Source: JBGRQA01 sp041725895
GTDB lineage: Bacteria; Bacteroidota; Bacteroidia; Bacteroidales; Marinifilaceae
DNA length: 64,000 nt
Assembly (NCBI GenBank): GCA_041725895.1
Contig: JBGRQA010000028.1
Location: 1-64,000, forward strand
Direction: 5' to 3'
Numbering within the stretch: the stretch's first letter is position 1; each line of letters starts with the position of its first letter. Shown in pieces: positions 16,950-26,038 of the stretch. The translations under genes and the position numbers were made by a program. A model generated the notes under the pieces. It was not told the origin of the DNA and did not search any database. It saw only the letters and a list, made by a program, of their open reading frames with translations.

Positions 16950-19559
16950 TTGAATTACAGGAAGATCATAATACTACTGGTGTGTTGGATTTCAATCCTT
17001 GGTGTAAAAGGACAATCCCTTATGGAGAAGTCTTTGAAGCTGGATGATACCAAGGATATGACCTTGCAGTATTTTCTGGATCAGGTTGCTGCAAAAGCAG
17101 GTATCTCGATTTCCTACAGCTCAAATCTTCTTGATGTGGATAGGAAGGTGAAATTCACCGGTCGTGAAATTACTCTTGGACAGTATCTTAAAAAGGCAAT
17201 AGAGGGCCAATTGATAGAGATAGTTGAACGAAACGGCAAAATTATTTTGGTCCCGGTTCGTAAAGGCAAGGCTCCACCCAAAGTTAGAAGCGTAACTTTA
17301 AGTGGGTACATCAAGGATAGCAAGAGTCATGAGGCAATGATTGGTGCCACTCTTTATGAGCCTAAAAGTTTAAAAGGAACTACTACCAATGTATATGGTT
17401 TCTATAGTATCTCTCTGTTACCCGGGAAATACGATTTTAGAGTTTCCTACGTTGGTTATAAGAATAAAAAAATCAGTGTTGAGCTATTAGAAAATACCGT
17501 TCTTGATATTTTTATTGATTCGCAAAACGAGTTGGGTGAAGTGGTGGTTAAAGCCTTTGAAAAAAGGGAGGCGGTGGAAACCAACAGGATGAGTATTAAT
17601 AAGATTCCCCTCTCCAAATTAACCAGTCTACCCTCTTTGATGGGGGAAAAAGATATTGTTAAGACCATCCAATTATTTCCTGGCATTCAATCCGGAAGTA
17701 ATGGCAGTGGTCTTTTTGTTCGTGGGGGAGGTCCGGATCAAAATCTGATGCTTTTGGATGGAGTTCCCATATACAATTCCAATCATTTATTAGGATTTCT
17801 ATCCGTTTTCAGTGGAACTGCTGTTAATTCAGCCGAAATAGTGAAAGGAGGTTTTCCAGCCCGCTATGGGGGGCGACTCTCTTCGGTTGTGGATGTGAGA
17901 ATGAAAGAGGGGGATATGAATGATTTTCACGGAGAACTTTCCCTGGGACTTTTGGCGGGGAAATTACGTTTGGAGGGGCCCTTGATCAAAGGGAAGACCT
18001 CGTTTAGTTTTTCGGCCCGGCGTACCTGGGCCGATTTGGTATTGGATGAAGTCCTGAAGAATTCCGATTACAAACTTCACTATTCCTTCCACGATATAAA
18101 TGCCAAGGTTAATCATCGTTTTTCCTCCAGAAGTAGATTGTATCTGAGTTACTATACAGGGAACGATTTTTTTGTGGTAGATGATCAGGCGCCCATTGAG
18201 GACCTGCACCCTCGTTATCGCAATACTCTTGATTGGGGCAATCAGGTGGCTTCCTTACGTTGGAATTACGTGCTGAATCCTAAATTATTCAGTAATTTTA
18301 CTCTTACTTATAGTAACTACAATTACGAAACCAACGATTTCTTTGTCTCTGATACAAAGCAAACGGATCGCAATCAATTGGAGGAGTATGATTTTGATTC
18401 CCAATCGGATATTGAAGATCTTGGAATACGTTTCGATTTGGATTATCTTCCTGCTCCCAATCAATACGTGAAATTGGGAGGTGGTTTTATTCGACATTTG
18501 TATAAGCCTGTAGTTCAGCAGATCTATAATCGTTATGGGAAGATTGAGAGTTACGATCAACCGGGATCGATAAAGGAATATGCCAACGAGTATTACTTCT
18601 ACTTTGAGGATGATATTAAAATAGGAAAGAACGTAAAGATAAACCCTGGGATGCATTTGGCTGGTTTTCATGTTGGGGGAGTTAACTATCTTTCGTTTCA
18701 ACCCAGGATAAACGCACTGCTGAAGCTGAACAAGCGGAGCTCTGTTAAATTATCCTACTCAAAAATGACTCAGTTTATTCATCTTTTATCCAATCCTGGA
18801 ATTGGTTTGCCAACGGATTTGTGGGTTCCCAGTACAGATAAGGTTAAGCCGGAGAATGCCCATCATTTTGCATTGGGATTTACCCGACTGTTGCCACGTT
18901 CTTTTGAATTGAATTTGGAGGCTTACTACAAGGAGATGGATCATTTGATTGATTACCAGACGACCTCTTCCTATTATACGAGTCGGAAAAATTGGGAGGA
19001 AAAGGTTGAAATCGGGCAGGGGCAGAGTTATGGTATTGAATTCTTATTGGAAAAGAAAAGAGGTCGAACCACTGGTTGGTTAACGTATACATGCGCCTAC
19101 GCTAACCGAAAGTTTGATATGATTAATTTTGGGAAGAAATTTGATTATAAGTACGATCGGCGACATGAGTTGAACCTGGCATTTACTCACCGTTTTAGCA
19201 AAAGGTTTGATTTTGGCGGGGTGTTTGTTTTCGGAACTGGTCATGCTTTAACTTTAGGGTTGGATCGGTATCGTTCTTTCGAGAATGTTATTGGAGATCC
19301 CAGTTGGGGCGCAATTCGAAATGTTGAGAAACGAAATAACTATCGTTTGCCTAATTATCATCGATTGGATTTGAATGTTAATTTTCATAAACAGAAACGA
19401 TTTGGAAAACGGACCTGGAGCGTGGGGGTATATAATGTTTACAATCGGAGAAATCCCTTTATGTATTACGTAGATAGTAAGGAAAACGGAACTTATCAGT
19501 TGACTCAGGTGAGTTTGTCTTCTATTTTGCCTTATTTTAGTTATACTTATCAGTTTTAA
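16950..19559 (+). CDS. TonB-dependent receptor with STN signalling domain (FecA-like)
   Basis: 869 aa outer-membrane receptor. The signal peptide spans residues 1-21, the STN secretin/TonB signalling domain about 30-90, and a carboxypeptidase-regulatory-like beta-sandwich about 115-200 (SGYIKDSKSHEAMIGATLYE). The plug is at about 220-320 (FVRGGGPDQNLMLLDGVPIYN), followed by a 22-strand barrel ending in YFSYTYQF. The start is TTG. No ATG occurs in frame between the upstream stop and codon 25, and only the TTG start keeps the signal peptide. It works with the upstream sigma/anti-sigma pair. The ligand is unknown. Confidence 0.92.
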   Translation: MNYRKIIILLVCWISILGVKGQSLMEKSLKLDDTKDMTLQYFLDQVAAKAGISISYSSNLLDVDRKVKFTGREITLGQYLKKAIEGQLIEIVERNGKIILVPVRKGKAPPKVRSVTLSGYIKDSKSHEAMIGATLYEPKSLKGTTTNVYGFYSISLLPGKYDFRVSYVGYKNKKISVELLENTVLDIFIDSQNELGEVVVKAFEKREAVETNRMSINKIPLSKLTSLPSLMGEKDIVKTIQLFPGIQSGSNGSGLFVRGGGPDQNLMLLDGVPIYNSNHLLGFLSVFSGTAVNSAEIVKGGFPARYGGRLSSVVDVRMKEGDMNDFHGELSLGLLAGKLRLEGPLIKGKTSFSFSARRTWADLVLDEVLKNSDYKLHYSFHDINAKVNHRFSSRSRLYLSYYTGNDFFVVDDQAPIEDLHPRYRNTLDWGNQVASLRWNYVLNPKLFSNFTLTYSNYNYETNDFFVSDTKQTDRNQLEEYDFDSQSDIEDLGIRFDLDYLPAPNQYVKLGGGFIRHLYKPVVQQIYNRYGKIESYDQPGSIKEYANEYYFYFEDDIKIGKNVKINPGMHLAGFHVGGVNYLSFQPRINALLKLNKRSSVKLSYSKMTQFIHLLSNPGIGLPTDLWVPSTDKVKPENAHHFALGFTRLLPRSFELNLEAYYKEMDHLIDYQTTSSYYTSRKNWEEKVEIGQGQSYGIEFLLEKKRGRTTGWLTYTCAYANRKFDMINFGKKFDYKYDRRHELNLAFTHRFSKRFDFGGVFVFGTGHALTLGLDRYRSFENVIGDPSWGAIRNVEKRNNYRLPNYHRLDLNVNFHKQKRFGKRTWSVGVYNVYNRRNPFMYYVDSKENGTYQLTQVSLSSILPYFSYTYQF

Positions 19560-19560
19560 A

Positions 19561-20487
19561 ATGACAAGAGTAGTTGTGTTTTCGGGAAGGTTTATGGCTT
19601 TGATGGTTTTTCTGTCATGTCTTTTTTTATATCTGGGCTGCGAGGATGAGTTGAAAATTGACGCAGAGAAGCGAAGTTCCAAGTTGGTAGTGAATTCCGT
19701 GGTTAATCCCGAGGCTATTTTTGAAGTGCATATTAGTCAAAGTTTAGGTCTTACTCAGCCTGGTGACCTTAAATATCTGGAAAATGCTGTAGTAAAAGTT
19801 ACGAACCGTAAAGATCAAACGAAGACAGTATTGCCTCATAATTACCAGGGGTTTTATTTTCTTGATGGATTCAAACCAGATGCGGGAAGTAGTTATTCTA
19901 TTGAAGTCAGCCATCCCGGTTATGTTTCGGCCACTTCTTCTACTCAGGTGCCCAATCCTGTTACTGCGGAATTTATCGATTCTTTGAGGACTTTTAGGCA
20001 CACGGTTAAAGTACTGGATATTGATTTGAAGATAGTTGATCCCAATGAGGAACAGAATTATTATATTATTGAAGCATTGCGGAATTTTACTGTAGAACAG
20101 GAAGGACAGCCTATCGAACAATACTATATTGCAATGCTGCTTACTCAGGATCCTGCCAGTGAGAATGATGATTTTGGAAGTAATGTATTTTTGAATCGGA
20201 TTTATCTGCCGGATCAGAAATTTTCGGGTAAGACATACCAGTTGAAGATTTCTTCTGAGCTGTTTTTTGAAGATCAGGGAGGTACCCTGGAGATTTTGGT
20301 GAAATCGGTATCCAAAGACCTCTATGATTATTTGAAAAGTTTGGAGCAGTTTCGGATGTTTGGCGATGATCCTAATTTCTCGAGTCCTATACAGGTCCGG
20401 AACAATATTGTTGATGGCTTAGGGGTCTTTGGATCTTTCACACAGGAAAGGATTGTACTGTCCTTTGCAAAAAATGGAAATGATTAG
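19561..20487 (+). CDS. DUF4249 domain-containing lipoprotein
   Basis: 308 aa with a lipoprotein signal (hydrophobic 11-26, lipobox LYLG-Cys27) and the DUF4249 pattern (KLVVNSVVNPEAIFEVHISQSLG near the start, then FIDSLRTF and the central beta-rich part). DUF4249 proteins typically follow STN/CarboxypepD-type TonB receptors and probably act as surface lipoprotein partners, by analogy to SusD. The ATG begins one base after the receptor stop codon, so the two are tightly coupled. There is no metal- or sugar-binding motif to name a ligand. Confidence 0.9.
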   Translation: MTRVVVFSGRFMALMVFLSCLFLYLGCEDELKIDAEKRSSKLVVNSVVNPEAIFEVHISQSLGLTQPGDLKYLENAVVKVTNRKDQTKTVLPHNYQGFYFLDGFKPDAGSSYSIEVSHPGYVSATSSTQVPNPVTAEFIDSLRTFRHTVKVLDIDLKIVDPNEEQNYYIIEALRNFTVEQEGQPIEQYYIAMLLTQDPASENDDFGSNVFLNRIYLPDQKFSGKTYQLKISSELFFEDQGGTLEILVKSVSKDLYDYLKSLEQFRMFGDDPNFSSPIQVRNNIVDGLGVFGSFTQERIVLSFAKNGND

Positions 20488-20515
20488 TTGACCGAGTACC
20501 TATTTTTTTGATTGT

Positions 20516-20896
20516 TTATTTATCTTGCAATTCTTCCACAAGATTTGCGGTAAGTTCAACTAATTTTCTGCACGGAAGCTTTCGTTTCCCTCTAATATCT
20601 GAGCATTTAGGAGATCCGGTGGTGGAGGTGAAATGTTTTTCCAGCTTATTTTGAAGTTCGGGTTGGTCTTTTAGAAGTTGCATTCCTGCAAAAAGTGCTC
20701 CGCAGTACCCATCCTGGGCTCGTCCTCCTCCGTAGCGTTTAAAATCTTTAATTTGAATTTCTTCTACTTTGAACTCCTTCTGAAATGTTTTCAGTATTGA
20801 TTGAGCGCAATTGAAAAAGTTGGGTGCTTTATGAAATATGTTAGCTGCCTGATTTCCTTTTCTTTGTTTTTCTATTTTTTGCTCCAAAAAACTCAT
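20516..20896 (-). CDS. C_GCAxxG_C_C family putative redox protein
   Basis: 126 aa with the spaced cysteine signature of the C_GCAxxG_C_C family: Cys30 (NCAQS), Cys65 (GGGRAQDGYCGALFAG), Cys98 (SPKCSD) and Cys109 (LPCRKLV). The conserved cysteines probably bind a cofactor or metal or undergo redox chemistry. Function in the family is not settled. A -7-like TATCTTTG box is present at 20927-20934 on the minus strand without a clear -33. It converges with the DUF4249 lipoprotein gene, with a 28-bp gap. Confidence 0.8.
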   Translation of the reverse strand: MSFLEQKIEKQRKGNQAANIFHKAPNFFNCAQSILKTFQKEFKVEEIQIKDFKRYGGGRAQDGYCGALFAGMQLLKDQPELQNKLEKHFTSTTGSPKCSDIRGKRKLPCRKLVELTANLVEELQDK

Positions 20897-21024
20897 GAGC
20901 TGTTTTTGTTATTTAAATTTGAAGATCAAAGATAGTTCTTTTCCGGTATATTGGTTCTGCTTTTTTGTCTTTCCTGCTGTTCTGTATCGTTTTTTAAATA
21001 CTTTTGGGGTTTCAAAAATAATCA

Positions 21025-21549
21025 ATGAAGAAAGTAATTACATACCTAAAGAACCTGTTCTCCTTTGGTAGACGAGCTGAAATAGAGGAGATTATTAATT
21101 GGGATATGCCCACCACTTGTGATAATGTTGAATCCAGATTTGAATTGTTACAGGAGGCCTACAGAAACCAGTTGTCATCAGAGGAAGAGGATCCGGATGT
21201 TGATATGACCAGGCCATTGGAGGAAGTTTATGGAAATTATTCTGTTGAGGGACACAATGTCGGAAACAGGGAACAGAATTATTTTGGGGAATTGGAGTTA
21301 AATGAGCTTCATGAAAAATTATACAAGGCCAGTTGGAAGATTGGTTTTGGAGGGCAACTTCAGAAAGGAATGGGATTTCTGAGTGGTGATAAATTAGCTT
21401 TGGACTTTTACTATACGGAGGAGGGAAAGCGATACTATGGTTTGGTAATCTATCAGGTGGTTTCAAACAGTGTTTTGCATGGATATTGGATTGAGCCAGG
21501 AGTAGAGGGGGTAGGATTTGAAGAGTGTAATCTCAAGAATTGTCTGTAA
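21025..21549 (+). CDS. Hypothetical protein, 174 aa
   Basis: Not recognised. The protein is soluble and acidic in the middle (SSEEEDPDVD). It starts with a basic amphipathic stretch (MKKVITYLKNLFSFGRRAE) that could contact membrane, and ends in a beta-rich part with many aromatics (LALDFYYTEEGKRYYGLVIYQVV). There is no signal peptide and no catalytic motif. A TACTTTTG -7-like box at 20999-21006 gives a leader of about 15 nt and supports the ATG at 21025. Both neighbours are on the minus strand, so it is transcribed alone. Confidence 0.65.
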   Translation: MKKVITYLKNLFSFGRRAEIEEIINWDMPTTCDNVESRFELLQEAYRNQLSSEEEDPDVDMTRPLEEVYGNYSVEGHNVGNREQNYFGELELNELHEKLYKASWKIGFGGQLQKGMGFLSGDKLALDFYYTEEGKRYYGLVIYQVVSNSVLHGYWIEPGVEGVGFEECNLKNCL

Positions 21550-21607
21550 GAGGGATGCCAAAGTTTACCATTGCGGCAAGATGAAATGACATCCCTTACT
21601 ATGTATT

Positions 21608-24571
21608 TTAATTTATTAAAGCTTCGTATAGTATTTCAACCGGATGCTTTGCCTCCCGATGGGCGCCATCCTTTATCTGATGACGACACGAGGTCCCGGA
21701 GGCAGCGATTAGGGTTTGTTCCGGTGTTTTGCGAATTTCCGGCAGCAGAACCAATTCTCCTACTTTCATACTTAAGGCGTAGTGCTCCTTTTCATAGCCG
21801 AATGAACCTGCCATACCGCAACATCCCGAGGGAATCTCAACTGCAGTGTAATTTCTTGGAAACGAAAGTACCTGCTGAGTTGGTTGGGTGGAGGCAAGTG
21901 ATTTTTGATAGCAATGCCCATGGAATTTGACCTCCTTTTCCTTTTCGGTAAATTGATCTTTTGAAATGTTGCCCTTTTCCATTTCCTGCCAAAGAAATTC
22001 CTCTATCATCAAGGCATTTGGAGCCAGAGCTTTGGCTTCTGTTCGTAGATCTTTTCTCACCAATTCCGGGTACTCGTCACGGAAGGTAAGAATGGCCGAG
22101 GGTTCAATTCCGATTAAGGGAACCTCTTCTGTTACTATATTGCATAGGAGGCTGATATTTTGGTTGGCCAGTTTTTGTGCTTCTCTCACCAGACCTTTAG
22201 ACAGATAGGTTCGCCCGCTTTCCACATGATCCGGGACAATTACCTGGTAGCCCAGTCGGGTAAGGAGTTTAATTGCTGTGATTCCGATGGAGGTATCGTT
22301 GTAATTGGTAAATTCATCGGCGAAAAAGTGGACCTTTCCTTTTACTGTTGGATTGGGTCTTAATTGTTCCGTATTGTTTTTTACCCATCGGCGAAGAGTG
22401 GTGTTGGAGAGTTTGGGCAAACTTCTTTCTGTTGCAAACCCCAGGCTCTTCTTCAATAGTTTTCCACTCAATTTGTTTTGATTAACAAAGTTGTAGAGAG
22501 ACGGAACTAGTGATCCTAAGCGGTTTAGTTTGGAAATATTGGCAATCATTTTGGCTCGTAGTGGAACTCCATTGGTATCGTAATAATGTTGCAGGAATTC
22601 TGCCTTCAGTTTGGCCATATCCACACTGGATGGGCATTCCGACTTACAAGCCTTGCAGGAGAGACACAAATCCAAAACATCGTATAGTTCTTTGTGGTCG
22701 AAAGGATTTAATTTGTTCGAGTTGGTAAGGAATTCCCTAAATGTATTGGCTCTGGCCCGTGTAGTAGTTCTTTCGTCCAGAGAAGCCTGGTAGCTTGGGC
22801 ACATGGCTTTTCCGGTTTTCGATGTATTTCTGCAATCTCCCGAACCATTACAACGTTCCGTGGCCCTAAGAATTCCCATATCCTTCGTGAAATCAAAAAT
22901 GGTGGATATATTCCTGGTTTCCGCGCCCGGTTCATAACGAAGGTGGGTGTTCATCTTGGGAGTGTCGGTAATCTTACCCGGATTGAAGATTCCGTTGGGA
23001 TCCCAGGTCTTTTTGATCTCTTTTAGCAATTGGTAGTTGTGCTCTCCAATCATCAGAGGGATGAATTCCCCTCTTAATCGACCGTCCCCATGTTCCCCGC
23101 TCAAGGATCCCCTGTGCTTTTTCACCAGTTGAGCCGAAGCTTTGGCAACCTGGTGAAACCGTTCCACATCCTCCTTTGCCTTTAAATTAAGGATGGGGCG
23201 AAGATGGATTTCTCCGCTTCCCACATGGGCATGGTAAACACACTCCAGTTTCTGTTCTTTCAGTAAGGCTTTTACTTCTCTGATGTATTCAGGCAGGGCA
23301 TTAGGATGAACCGCAGTATCTTCAATTACGGAAACCGGTTTGGCATCTCCTGCCATATTGGACAGAACCCCCAGGGCCGCTTTGCGCAGCGCCCAAACCC
23401 TTGCAATATTCTCCGTACCAAAAATAACAGGAAAATGGTAGCCCAGCTTGGCTTTCTTCATATCTGCGGTGAGGGCATCCGCAATGTTTTGAATTTCGTC
23501 CCTGGTTTCCCTGGCAAATTCAATGATCAGAATCGCCCCGGGCTGACCTTTTACAAAAAATCTGTTTCTATTCTGGAGCAGGTTGCCTTCGGTTAGCTTC
23601 AGAATTTGATTGTCCATCAGTTCCACAGCTCCGGGGTTGTGTTTCAGTGCTATTATATTCCCCTGCAATGATTCTTCCAGGGTTTCGAAGTGAGCACATA
23701 CAACAGCTTTCTCCTTTGGTGGAGCAGGAACGAGGTTGAGCTTTATTTCGGTGGCAAGGGCAAGAGTTCCTTCCGAACCGGCAATCAGGTTGCAAAAATT
23801 GAAGGGGGATGCATTCTCGGTAAACGGTTCCGACTCCAGAAGAACATCAAGAGCATACCCTGTATTTCGCCTGGGGAGTAGAGGATCCGGGAATTCCGAG
23901 CGGATGCTTCTCTGGTTTTCGGGGTTCTTCAGAATTTCCCTGATTTGCCTGTACAGCCTTGTTTCAAGAGTGAGGTTTTCTTCCTGGGTTTCGTCCTGAC
24001 ATTTCTCCTGAAATTCATTTGTCGCAATTGATTTGAAGATAGCTTCCGAACCATCGCTTAGCAAAGCCTTTACTTCGAGAGTATGATCGCGTGTGCTGCC
24101 ATATATTATGGAGTGGGATCCGCAGGAGTTGTTCCCCAACATTCCCCCCATCATACAGCGACTGCTGGTGGAGGTTTCCGGCCCAAAGAACAAACCGAAG
24201 TCTTTTAAATAGTGATTCAACTCATCCAGAATGACCCCGGGTTGAACCTTTACCCATTTTTCTTCAGGATTAATATCCAGAATTTTGGTGAAATATTTGG
24301 AGATATCTACCACAATGCCATCCCCAACTACCTGTCCGGCCAGGGATGTGCCTGCGGTACGGGGAATTAGAGAAGTGTTGTTAGCATTGGCCAGATGGAT
24401 CATTATTTTCAGGTCGTTTTCATCTTTGGGGAAGGCTACAGCCTGAGGCAATACCTTATAGGCAGAGGCATCGGTGGCATAAAGTAAACGAGTTGCGTAA
24501 TCCTGGTGAAATTCTCCCTTGAAATTTTCAAGAAGATCAGCAAAAGATGTATTTTTAATGGTGTTGTTCAT
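21608..24571 (-). CDS. FAD-linked oxidase / Fe-S oxidoreductase fusion (D-lactate dehydrogenase-like, YdiJ type)
   Basis: About 987 aa from the ATG at 24571. An upstream start at 24598 would run through a palindrome and is unlikely. Order: FAD-binding PCMH domain (about 35-260, IPRTAGTSLAGQVVGDGIVVD), FAD-oxidase C-terminal domain (to about 540, HVGSGEIHLRP, SGEHGDGRLRGEF), then a 4Fe-4S dicluster (CNGSGDC ... CPSYQ and CLSCKACKSECP). A CCG-type domain with ESGCCG-like SGCCGMAGSFGYE ends the protein. The family oxidises 2-hydroxy acids such as D-lactate or 2-hydroxyglutarate and passes electrons to quinone. No glcD/lldP partner is adjacent. Confidence 0.9.
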   Translation of the reverse strand: MNNTIKNTSFADLLENFKGEFHQDYATRLLYATDASAYKVLPQAVAFPKDENDLKIMIHLANANNTSLIPRTAGTSLAGQVVGDGIVVDISKYFTKILDINPEEKWVKVQPGVILDELNHYLKDFGLFFGPETSTSSRCMMGGMLGNNSCGSHSIIYGSTRDHTLEVKALLSDGSEAIFKSIATNEFQEKCQDETQEENLTLETRLYRQIREILKNPENQRSIRSEFPDPLLPRRNTGYALDVLLESEPFTENASPFNFCNLIAGSEGTLALATEIKLNLVPAPPKEKAVVCAHFETLEESLQGNIIALKHNPGAVELMDNQILKLTEGNLLQNRNRFFVKGQPGAILIIEFARETRDEIQNIADALTADMKKAKLGYHFPVIFGTENIARVWALRKAALGVLSNMAGDAKPVSVIEDTAVHPNALPEYIREVKALLKEQKLECVYHAHVGSGEIHLRPILNLKAKEDVERFHQVAKASAQLVKKHRGSLSGEHGDGRLRGEFIPLMIGEHNYQLLKEIKKTWDPNGIFNPGKITDTPKMNTHLRYEPGAETRNISTIFDFTKDMGILRATERCNGSGDCRNTSKTGKAMCPSYQASLDERTTTRARANTFREFLTNSNKLNPFDHKELYDVLDLCLSCKACKSECPSSVDMAKLKAEFLQHYYDTNGVPLRAKMIANISKLNRLGSLVPSLYNFVNQNKLSGKLLKKSLGFATERSLPKLSNTTLRRWVKNNTEQLRPNPTVKGKVHFFADEFTNYNDTSIGITAIKLLTRLGYQVIVPDHVESGRTYLSKGLVREAQKLANQNISLLCNIVTEEVPLIGIEPSAILTFRDEYPELVRKDLRTEAKALAPNALMIEEFLWQEMEKGNISKDQFTEKEKEVKFHGHCYQKSLASTQPTQQVLSFPRNYTAVEIPSGCCGMAGSFGYEKEHYALSMKVGELVLLPEIRKTPEQTLIAASGTSCRHQIKDGAHREAKHPVEILYEALIN

Positions 24572-24598
24572 CTGTATTAATTTTCTTGTTGTGGTCAT

Positions 24599-24614
24599 CC
24601 CGATGGTTATCGGG
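24599..24614. repeat. Small CCCGAT/ATCGGG hairpin
   Basis: CCCGAT, 4-nt loop GGTT, ATCGGG, located just upstream of the FAD oxidase start. It resembles the palindrome at 1435-1452 and is probably the same kind of dispersed intergenic element. Confidence 0.5.
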
Positions 24615-24997
24615 CGGAACTTATCACATGCTGAAAAGTAATCATTACCTATGGTGAGCTCGGAAGCCCGGGTATCGTGTGTGTAATAATTATTTTAATC
24701 ATGCTTATTTCATTTTGAAAAGTGTCACCCTTAACCGTCAATAGTGGATTCAAACTACTTTAGATCCCTTAAATATGCAGTAGCAGGTTTAAAGGGAATA
24801 CAAAGTTCCGATTTGACGTTTAACATTTACAACTTAAATTACATTTTTTTTCTAAGACTGGTTATCAAGAATGAATATTTATTAATTTTTTTTCGATCTA
24901 CTTTTCAAATATTGCATGCCAGAAAAGGCTTTTCTAAACATTTATTTTTAAATTTGCAAAGTCGAGATTACAAAATTATATAAAACACTGACTCACA
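24615..24997. other. Intergenic region before pta, about 380 bp
   Basis: AT-rich, between divergent genes. A -7-type TAAATTTG box lies at 24949-24956, about 42 nt before the pta ATG, but no -33 TTG is at the usual distance. No gene or repeat beyond the hairpin at its left end. Confidence 0.45.
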
Positions 24998-25999
24998 ATG
25001 GACTTATTGCAGAAAATTAAAGAGAATGCCAAGAAGCATAACAAACGTATTGTTCTTCCTGAAGGAGCTGAGGAACGTACTTTGCAGGCTGCTGACATTC
25101 TTTTGGACGAAAAAATTGCACAAATTATTTTGATCGGAAACCCGGGAGAGATCAAAGCCGAAGCAGAGCGCCTGAACTTAAAGAATATCGACAAGGCGAC
25201 TGTTGTTGATCCTTTGAACCACGACAAGATGGAGCAGTATGCTGATATCTTGGTTGAACTTCGTAAGAAAAAGGGCATGACCAAAGAGAAGGCAATGGAA
25301 CAGATTAAAGATCCTTTGTACCTGGCTACCCTGATGATTAAAAATGGTGATGCAGACGGTGAGGTTGCCGGTGCTTTGAACGCTACTGGTGATGTATTGC
25401 GTCCTGCCTTTCAGATTGTAAAAACTATGCCTGGTATTTCTGTTGTATCCGGAGCATTTATCATGATCTTGAAGGATAAAAACTACGGTGATAACGGTAT
25501 GATGGTATTTGCTGATTGTGCTGTTCATCCAAACCCTACTGCCAGCGAATTGGCTGAGATTGCAGTGGCTACTGCAAAAACTACCAAGGCTATTGCTGAA
25601 ATGGAACCACGTGTTGCAATGTTGAGCTTCTCTACAATGGGATCGGCTAAGCACGAAATGGTTGACAAAGTAGTTGAAGCAACTCGTTTGGCAAAAGAAA
25701 TGGCTCCTGAATTCCAGATTGACGGTGAAATGCAGGCTGATGCTGCGATTGTTGAAGCCATTGGTGCTAAAAAAGCTCCAAACAGTGAAGTAGCTGGTAA
25801 AGCCAATGTATTGGTATTCCCAACCCTTGAGGTAGGTAATATTGGTTACAAGCTGGTTCAGCGTTTGGCTGGTGCTGAGGCTGTAGGTCCTGTATTGCAG
25901 GGTATGGCTGCTCCAATCAACGACCTGTCCAGAGGATGTTCTGTGAGTGATATTGTAAATCTTGTTGCCATTACTGCGAACCAGGCAGCGGGAATGTAA
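24998..25999 (+). CDS. pta: Phosphate acetyltransferase
   Basis: 333 aa, the short catalytic form without the N-terminal DRTGG/AAA part of E. coli Pta. Family blocks: RIVLPEGAEERTLQAADILL, GDADGEVAGALNATGDVLRPAFQIVKT and FADCAVHPNPTASELAEIA. It converts acetyl-CoA and phosphate to acetyl phosphate in the cytosol. ackA follows after 39 bp, so Pta-AckA form the acetate/ATP-generating operon. Codon use is strongly biased, as in highly expressed genes. Confidence 0.97.
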   Translation: MDLLQKIKENAKKHNKRIVLPEGAEERTLQAADILLDEKIAQIILIGNPGEIKAEAERLNLKNIDKATVVDPLNHDKMEQYADILVELRKKKGMTKEKAMEQIKDPLYLATLMIKNGDADGEVAGALNATGDVLRPAFQIVKTMPGISVVSGAFIMILKDKNYGDNGMMVFADCAVHPNPTASELAEIAVATAKTTKAIAEMEPRVAMLSFSTMGSAKHEMVDKVVEATRLAKEMAPEFQIDGEMQADAAIVEAIGAKKAPNSEVAGKANVLVFPTLEVGNIGYKLVQRLAGAEAVGPVLQGMAAPINDLSRGCSVSDIVNLVAITANQAAGM

Positions 26000-26038
26000 T
26001 TTATTGAATCAAAAAACAATTTTAAATAATCCAATCTG

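Noticed and set aside
21571..21930. Plus-strand frame opposite the FAD oxidase 3' end
   Set aside because: Antisense shadow of a well-supported gene, with no own motif.
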